Origin: Isoetes taiwanensis
Taxonomy: Eukaryota > Streptophyta > Lycopodiopsida > Isoetales > Isoetaceae
DNA length: 64,000 nt
Reading direction: 5' to 3'
Assembly: GCA_021234155.1 (NCBI GenBank)
Contig: JAJEKV010000035.1
Span: 1,552,001 to 1,616,000, forward strand
How positions within the stretch are numbered: position 1 is the first letter of the stretch; each line of letters opens with the position of its first letter. Shown here in pieces: positions 58,540 to 64,000 of this stretch. Below the pieces are notes generated by a model. That model made no database searches and was not told where the DNA came from. It saw nothing but the letters and a program-made list of their open reading frames with translations. A program made the translations under genes and the position numbers.

Positions 58540-60838
58540 TGGGATCTAATTGTTGTACCCCATGGTACAATCATTTACGGTCGCTGTGTACATGTCGTCG
58601 ACATTTTCTAGTACTTCCACGAGCTCCTTAGACGCAACATGAGGTTCAAAACTGTGGAGCGTGATCAAGTGCAACTAGAAGGTACCACAAGACTAGCAGG
58701 CAACATAGCACCTTAGAATGCAACAACGTCTAATGCATCAAATCGAGGAGATCCAACAGGTAAGATTGCAAGCTCGATGGAGAAATGACGAGGCAAACCA
58801 AACTGGAGAATTGACAATTCTACTAGAAACCTCGTCAGAATACGACAACTCGTATGCAACTTGGTGAACCCAAGGATAGACAATCCAAAGGGCAACTAAT
58901 GAAGAGAACAACTCTTTAGGAGTCTAGCCAAAAGAATTGCGCACAACTTCAAGAGACGTCTCCAAAGATCTTCAGATATTGTGGAGGGGGAACAATTATT
59001 GCCCAAGAACAAGATTAGGAATACTGCCACGCTATGGCAGCATAGAAGAGCATTGCCACAATAACATGTTGACTTGAGCATTTGAATATAAAAGTTGTAG
59101 ATTTGAAGACTCTCATTCCTGAAGATCACGAGTAGATACTTGCTTGAAGAGCCAAGGTGAGGACATTCATTGAAGATCACACAAGCAAAGCAAGGAGGTA
59201 GGATTCAAGCAAAGCAAGCTAGAATATGAAGTTTGGAAGACCCCTCAAGTTGACTTGGTATGTGGCTAGTCTTGAGTTCTTGGCATAAGCACCTTGTTCC
59301 TATTCAAAACACCCCACTTGCCTCATGTTCCATGTCTCTTCATATCCCTAAGCAAATTTGGCAAATAGCCTTTTCTCTAGTCAAAACATATCTTTCATAC
59401 ACCATTCACACTCACCATGCCACCAACATCTTGAAAAGCAAAACATTCCACTCAATTTGGCCTCTCCCATGATCCTAGATCATAAAAGTCAAATTAGAGA
59501 GAGAAAGTGCACAAATTCCCAAGAAGGGCATAAAAAAAGCAAACAAACAAGTTGTCACACAAAAGTGGCAAGACTATGTGCATTTGTGCCAAATTGATCC
59601 ATGTCACCATATAAAATGGCCAAGTTACCATCCACATCACCACCAAGTTGCCATGTCATCACATACATTTCACCTTTAATCCAAGTAAAGTCATTTTGAC
59701 ACTTAGGGGAACATGTCATCATCATATTGTGCCACATCATCACTTATGCCTCCACATCATCACCCACATGTCACACACATCATTTCCACCACATCAAAAG
59801 TTTTGACTAGGAAAAAGACATTTTGCCAACTTGTTTGACACGTCATCATCCCATATTGCCATGTCATTCTCCATTTGCCAACTCACCATACTAATTTGCC
59901 ACTTCATCATATTTTGTCCCATTTTGAGTTGAAGAAGCCAAATATTCCTTTTGCAAAAAGGATTCCTCCCTGTCATAGAGCATCAAAAAAGATTCTGTGT
60001 GAAAAAAGAATTTTCAAAAAAGACCCTATTTTGACCTTCATTTTAGGGTTCTTGGGAATCGTGCCAAGGTTCAAGGAAAAAAAAAAAATCCTATCTACCC
60101 CCAACCACGTGGTGCCTCCAGGCATGTGAGCTGGCAACGAGCCAGAAATCACGTGGAGACAACACGTAATTATTAATATTACATGTCAGAGTTATCTATT
60201 TATACCTATGCTGCCAGAAAAGAAAATGCCTGTGGGATATTTGGTTTCAAAACTTCAAAAACCCTAAAACTCTGTCAGGCCAAGATCTGGATTTTCTCAG
60301 TGAATTAGCCACCTAATCATTGGCAAACACTCTCGAATAAATCTTGCACATGCCAAGAACGCTCAAATTAAGGTAAAAGACAAAGAACTTCAGTCGATTT
60401 TGCCAAGAACAGACCGGAACAGAGCATTTTGGAAAGGGGAATTGTTCACAGAGAAATTTCAAGGGCTTTGGGCGCGAGAATTGATCATGATTGCTCATTT
60501 TGAGACCAGTTTTGAATGACTCTTGCTTGAATCTACCTCTCGAGCTTCAGAATTGATGGATTACCTGATGCTACCAATTTATTTGCTATTTTAATGACTG
60601 TTTTGATCCTATACCCAAGACTACAGAGCTTGGGAATCTGTTTTAAAATTGCGTGATGTTGAGATGAATGAAAATCCGACCTTTGGTGATATATCTGAGT
60701 TTAATTTGCATTCAACTTTCAAAGCAAGGTAAAACAATAAGGTGAAAATGAAATTTGAAGGTAAATTGTTTATCATAAGTTCACTGTGAATTAGACTACT
60801 TCATAAGCCATTCTGTAGGTTTAAATTCCACATCACAA
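58540..60838. other. Spacer with retroelement-like remnants, no supported gene
   Basis: Purine-rich DNA at 58620-59180 gives gag-like glutamine/arginine-rich frames on the plus strand (for example RMQQRLMHQIEEIQQVRLQ) interrupted by stops. From 59580 to 59900 the phrases CCACATCATCA and CCATGTCATCA recur many times. Near 60195 CTATTTATACC resembles a TATA box, preceded by CACGTGGA and ACACGTAATT, which could be a promoter of a retroelement or a lost gene, but no coding region follows it. Confidence 0.3.
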
Positions 60839-61868
60839 CTAGATTAAGTTGCATCCTAGATCACATCCTGCTGCACTAGTGAGGCTAAGGCGAGTGTTTC
60901 CTGTTTCAGGTCCAATTAAAGATATGCCAAAATCAAATATATGAGCATTCCAATCTTTATCTAGCAACACATTAGCTGACTTCATATCTCTATGTATAAT
61001 TGTTGGAGAAGCATAAGTGTGCAAATACTCTAGATCTTTTGATGCTTGAGCTGCTATTTTTATCCTTGTCTTCAAATCTAGTTCAATACTTCTTTTCGGG
61101 AAGAGGCAGTCAAACAAGGAGCCATTTTCCATAAACTCAAAAACAAGGATTTTGCTGCTTACAGTATCCAACAAGATTAACCAAGCAAGAGAGATTAAGG
61201 GCCTTCAATAAGTCTAATTCTTGGTCGAACATAAATGACCTCTCTAAGTCGGTGGGCCTCTTAACAACAACATCACGACCATCATTTAGCTTTCCCTTAT
61301 AGACAAGGCATGATGCTCCTCTACCCACCAGCATGCTATCTTCATAGTTAAATGTTGCTTGTCGGAGAACTGAATCGCTCAACTTTTGGATCTTATCTTG
61401 ACTTCTGTAAGCCTCTCTCGTTGTCTTAGTAGGTGTCTTTCTTCTACAAATGATGCACCACATACTAAAAGCTATAAAGACTAGGACCACCATACCTCCC
61501 AAAACAACAACTATTATCACATAAACTTGCAACTTGTGGTGTGTTGAAGGTGAAATTGAATTTGATGAAGATGGAGCTGGTACACATGTTGCATTAGTGG
61601 TGGAATGACAAGGTGAAGATTGCAACATACCGTCTAGGCACTTAGAACAATCCATGCATATCTTATCAGTTGAGATAGGGCACCCACGAGATACATAATA
61701 TTGATCATTTGCACATGTTGCTTGGCAAAGCCCCTGGCTCGCATTGAATTGAACGATAGAACCATCAAAAGTTCCCCAGCATGTAATTTGAGATTCTTCG
61801 TCGCTTCTCACACCACGAGCATACCAGTCTTCCGAGCCATGATAAGTCATACTATAGCTATACCCACA
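60839..61868 (-). pseudogene. CRINKLY4-related receptor kinase, truncated and frameshifted
   Basis: From the ATG at 61850 the protein shows the end of a crinkly/RCC1-like repeat (GVRSDEESQITCWG), a cysteine-rich TNFR-like region (residues about 42-90), a transmembrane helix (about 107-134, VYVIIVVVLGGMVVLVFIAF) and the kinase N-lobe: GRGASCLVYKG at 176-186 with the third glycine replaced, and lysine 197 in VVVKRP. At about 61145-61165 a one-base frame shift moves the reading into KILVFEFMENGSLFD, then IIHRDMKSANVLLD and IFDFG. It ends in unrelated residues after LSLTSAAG, so the activation segment and C-lobe are missing. The upstream crinkly repeats are also absent. It is a partial duplicate of the gene at 63553-64000. 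Confidence 0.8.
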
Positions 61869-62666
61869 TTACCGAACAAGATGAAATTATACATGACCAT
61901 GTCTAGCAACATCAGACTTCTTTAATAACTTCACACATTCTAGTATACCTAACCACGAACTCAAACTTAACGTAGGGGCTATATGTCACATTATGAAACG
62001 GCTCGACATGGAAAAAGGTCTAGTGAAAAATTGAGAGTTATGATTGTATCAATGCATGCAAAGTTCATAATAGTGAAAGTATTGGATGAAGCATCCCAGG
62101 AAGATACATGCACACAGCCAATCTCTAGAACCGACTTCTTCTATCAACCAAAGAATCGACCGTAGACTATTCATAGGCAACAATTGCCCCTTCGACTGAC
62201 ACTAGATTGCATCGTCATTGACTTACGTACCAATATATTTGCACATGACCAGCTATTTACGGTGCTTACTCAGATGCGAAAGAGAGTGCGCTCATTCTCC
62301 TCTCACCAGAAAACACTACAAGATGGATGGCAAATTTCGTCTACAAGGAACTGCTTTGCTGATGAGATACGCTTTCCTCTATCCTCCTCTGTGCAGGTCA
62401 CATAAAAACTGTAGCGCGTATCGTATCAAATTTGACTTCAAATAAGATACATCCTCTTTGCCTATTACGAGTACCAGAGAGAACTGTCCCAAAAACATGG
62501 GAGCCACTATCTGCATATATCATACATGGGTTGTTGTCTGGTTACCATGAGCTTCCTCTCATTGATGAAGGATGATGGATGGTATGAGATTCTCTCAAGA
62601 AAAAAGCTCCTCTAATAGCAAGTATGCTTCCTTGACTCACTCCTCAAAGTATGCATCATCTGCTTT
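61869..62666. other. Spacer upstream of the truncated kinase
   Basis: No gene is supported. The plus-strand frames at 62184-62445 have no domain. The missing N-terminal crinkly repeats of the kinase were not found here. Confidence 0.4.
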
Positions 62667-62829
62667 GAAAAAATAAAAATAAAAATAAAAATAAAAATAA
62701 AAATAAAAATAAAAATAAAAATAAAAATAAAAATAAAAATAAAAATAAAAATAAAAATAAAAATAAAAATAAAAATAAAAATAAAAATAAAAATAAAAAT
62801 AAAAATAAAAATAAAAATAAAAATAAAAA
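62667..62829. repeat. (AAAAAT)n microsatellite, about 27 units
   Basis: An uninterrupted hexanucleotide run of AAAAAT units of about 163 bp. Length is likely to vary between individuals, and the exact copy number in an assembly is unreliable. Confidence 0.97.
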
Positions 62830-62927
62830 CTTTAGCCTATATGATAGATGGGCTGCTATTCAATTACCATGGGATTCCCCTCATCTAACTTTTGCAAAAT
62901 TGAAAAAGGAACGAAGAGTGAGAAAGA

Positions 62928-63086
62928 CATCCATTGCGATACGGGTCTAGTGGTCAAGCGATTGGTTATGGGCGGTCCCTAGCCAGGACAAAAACCCAAA
63001 AAAAACCAAAAAACATCCATTGCGGCCACAATTTAGTGGTCAAGCCATTGATTATGGGTGGCCCCCAGCCGGGCCCAATACCCATT
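62928..63086. repeat. Imperfect tandem pair, about 80-bp units
   Basis: ACATCCATTGCG, TAGTGGTCAAGC, ATTGRTTATGGG and AGCCRGG recur in the same order at 62928-63000 and 63013-63080, separated by an A-rich stretch. It may be a short retroposon duplicated in place. A box-B-like GGTTCAACTCC lies further on at 63230, but too far to form a tRNA-like promoter with it. Confidence 0.55.
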
Positions 63087-63476
63087 GATCATCATCGGAT
63101 ATGGATAAAAAAAGGGAGGTGGGGGAGGGGATACAAGTTCATCACGATGCAATAGTGGGAATCCTATGGTCGTCGATTATAGCACTTATCTATCCTCTAC
63201 AGGCAGGAACACATAGGGCAAAAATGCAAGGTTCAACTCCTGCATGTTTTGGGCTAATTCTCCTTTGCGATAGATATAAATTCATTACAAAAAAGATTTT
63301 CTTCACCTATGATAATGTCAATTGAATGGTATAAATATGCCTTGAGCAAAAAAAATTGCTTCATATTTCTCTGAACACACAAAATCACATCAAGCATCAC
63401 CTTGGCAATGCAAATTATTTATATATCTCTCTTTTCTTATAGCCACAATATTCACCCCAGCATCTACCTTATATAG
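63087..63476. other. Spacer without a supported gene
   Basis: No coding region is recognised. It is presumably the non-coding body of the Helitron-type element ending at 63503. Confidence 0.4.
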
Positions 63477-63503
63477 CCCAACAACGTTGGGTTCTTTTTC
63501 TAG
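63477..63503 (+). mobile_element. Helitron-type 3' terminus, second family member
   Basis: Hairpin CCCAAC-aac-GTTGGG at about 63478-63491 is followed after eight bases by CTAG at 63500-63503 and then T. The layout, loop AAC and TTCTTTTTCTAGTAT tail match the end at 5938-5965, so both belong to one Helitron group. It lies between the truncated kinase and the better preserved paralogue, which raises the possibility that the kinase fragment was carried as cargo. Confidence 0.6.
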
Positions 63504-63552
63504 TATATAATTAAACCCATTATTGCTTGTCATTTTTCCTTTTGTCCAATTG

Positions 63553-64000
63553 CTACCTTGGATAAAGTTCTGGTGCCTTTGACAGCAAATTTGATGTAGA
63601 CATCGTTATATCATGTGCATCCAAAGTCTGTAAACACTTTTCCAAAGCATGTGAAACAGAAACCATAGAGGGACGCTCTTTGGGTTGTAATCTCACACAT
63701 TGGAGAGCCAATTCCAACGCTTCAACCAGTGGAGATGTATCGACTGGTAATAGAAATGTCTGGTCCAATATGCCGATGATATTGCCCTCCGCTACAGCTT
63801 TGGAAACCCATGCCACAATACCAGGTTCATCACCCCTATGAAATGCCCTTTTTCCTGTAACCAACTCAAGGAGTACCACTCCAAAGCTATAAACATCACT
63901 CTTGGTTGTAAGTTGAAGTGTAAAAGCATATTGTGGATCTACATAACCTGGTGTTCCTATTGCACGAGTGTGGCTAAGGTGAGTGTTTCCTGTTTCAGGT
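63553..64000 (-). CDS. CRINKLY4-related receptor kinase, C-terminal part
   Basis: The frame is open from the right edge of the window to the stop at 63553. It starts within the activation segment (NTHLSHTRAIGTPGYVDPQ), contains the kinase subdomain VIII-IX signature (GTPGYVDPQY, KSDVYSFGVVLLELVTGKRA), the subdomain XI arginine in LQPKERPSM, and a short serine-rich tail ending LYPR. These are the expected C-lobe features of a CRINKLY4-related receptor-like kinase, a plasma-membrane kinase in epidermal and organ patterning. The 5' part lies beyond 64000. Its start matches 60880-60920 in the truncated copy closely, including intron-free continuity. Confidence 0.85.
   Translation of the reverse strand, partial: PETGNTHLSHTRAIGTPGYVDPQYAFTLQLTTKSDVYSFGVVLLELVTGKRAFHRGDEPGIVAWVSKAVAEGNIIGILDQTFLLPVDTSPLVEALELALQCVRLQPKERPSMVSVSHALEKCLQTLDAHDITMSTSNLLSKAPELYPR

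Noticed and set aside
60180-60330. CTATTTATACC and AAACCCTAAAAC as promoter with telomere-like element
   Set aside because: No coding region follows and only one telomere-like unit is present. It is mentioned only as part of the spacer.
62950-63240. TAGTGGTCAAGCG and GGTTCAACTCC as polymerase III boxes of a tRNA or SINE
   Set aside because: The two boxes are about 190-280 bp apart, too far for a tRNA-type promoter.

Overview
The window looks like nuclear DNA of a land plant, most likely a fern or another early-diverging vascular plant (inference). The evidence is low gene density, AT-rich spacers, GT-AG introns, pentatricopeptide-repeat (PPR) fragments, a CRINKLY4-related receptor kinase, Helitron ends and an LTR-retrotransposon primer-binding site. 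No bacterial or organellar gene layout is seen.

Layout. Positions 1-21069 and 36527-57427 are two direct copies (A and B) of one segment of about 21 kb, separated by a 15.5 kb spacer (21070-36526) without a recognisable gene. The left end of the duplication lies outside the window. The right break of copy A falls inside a methyltransferase gene that copy B carries to its stop codon. The copies are nearly identical in AT-rich stretches. They differ mainly at CG, CCG and CAG/CTG sites, which suggests either consensus errors at methylated cytosines or true methylation-driven decay.

Inside each copy, the first 6 kb hold scrambled host-gene pieces: PPR fragments in opposite orientations, exons like an AIRP2-type RING E3 ligase, and a GIR1-like zinc-ribbon tail. 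They lie upstream of a Helitron-type 3' end. The middle part (6-13.7 kb of copy A) is repeat-derived DNA: short tandem repeats, a degenerate array of about 200-bp units, and an antisense initiator-tRNA-Met primer-binding site.

The last part of each copy is the most interesting. It is a divergent gene pair. On the minus strand is a transposase-like protein with the conserved blocks of the family I know as DUF7869. On the plus strand is an intron-containing protein that joins a ParB-like domain to a beta-class amino-methyltransferase (motif IV D-L-P-Y, then K-P-x-x-L-I, then the SAM-binding region). The DNA between them and the methyltransferase introns carry many copies of a palindrome, GTGTATTC(N)GAATACAC. 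Candidate terminal inverted repeats enclose the pair in copy B as a unit of about 7.8 kb (50284-58086). I propose an undescribed DNA transposon carrying its own DNA methyltransferase and clustered palindromic sites. The reading frames are broken in many places in both copies, so activity cannot be claimed.

The right end (57750-64000) is single-copy. It has small repeats, a truncated and frameshifted CRINKLY4-related kinase, a long AAAAAT microsatellite, a second Helitron-type 3' end, and the C-terminal part of a better preserved kinase paralogue running off the right edge.
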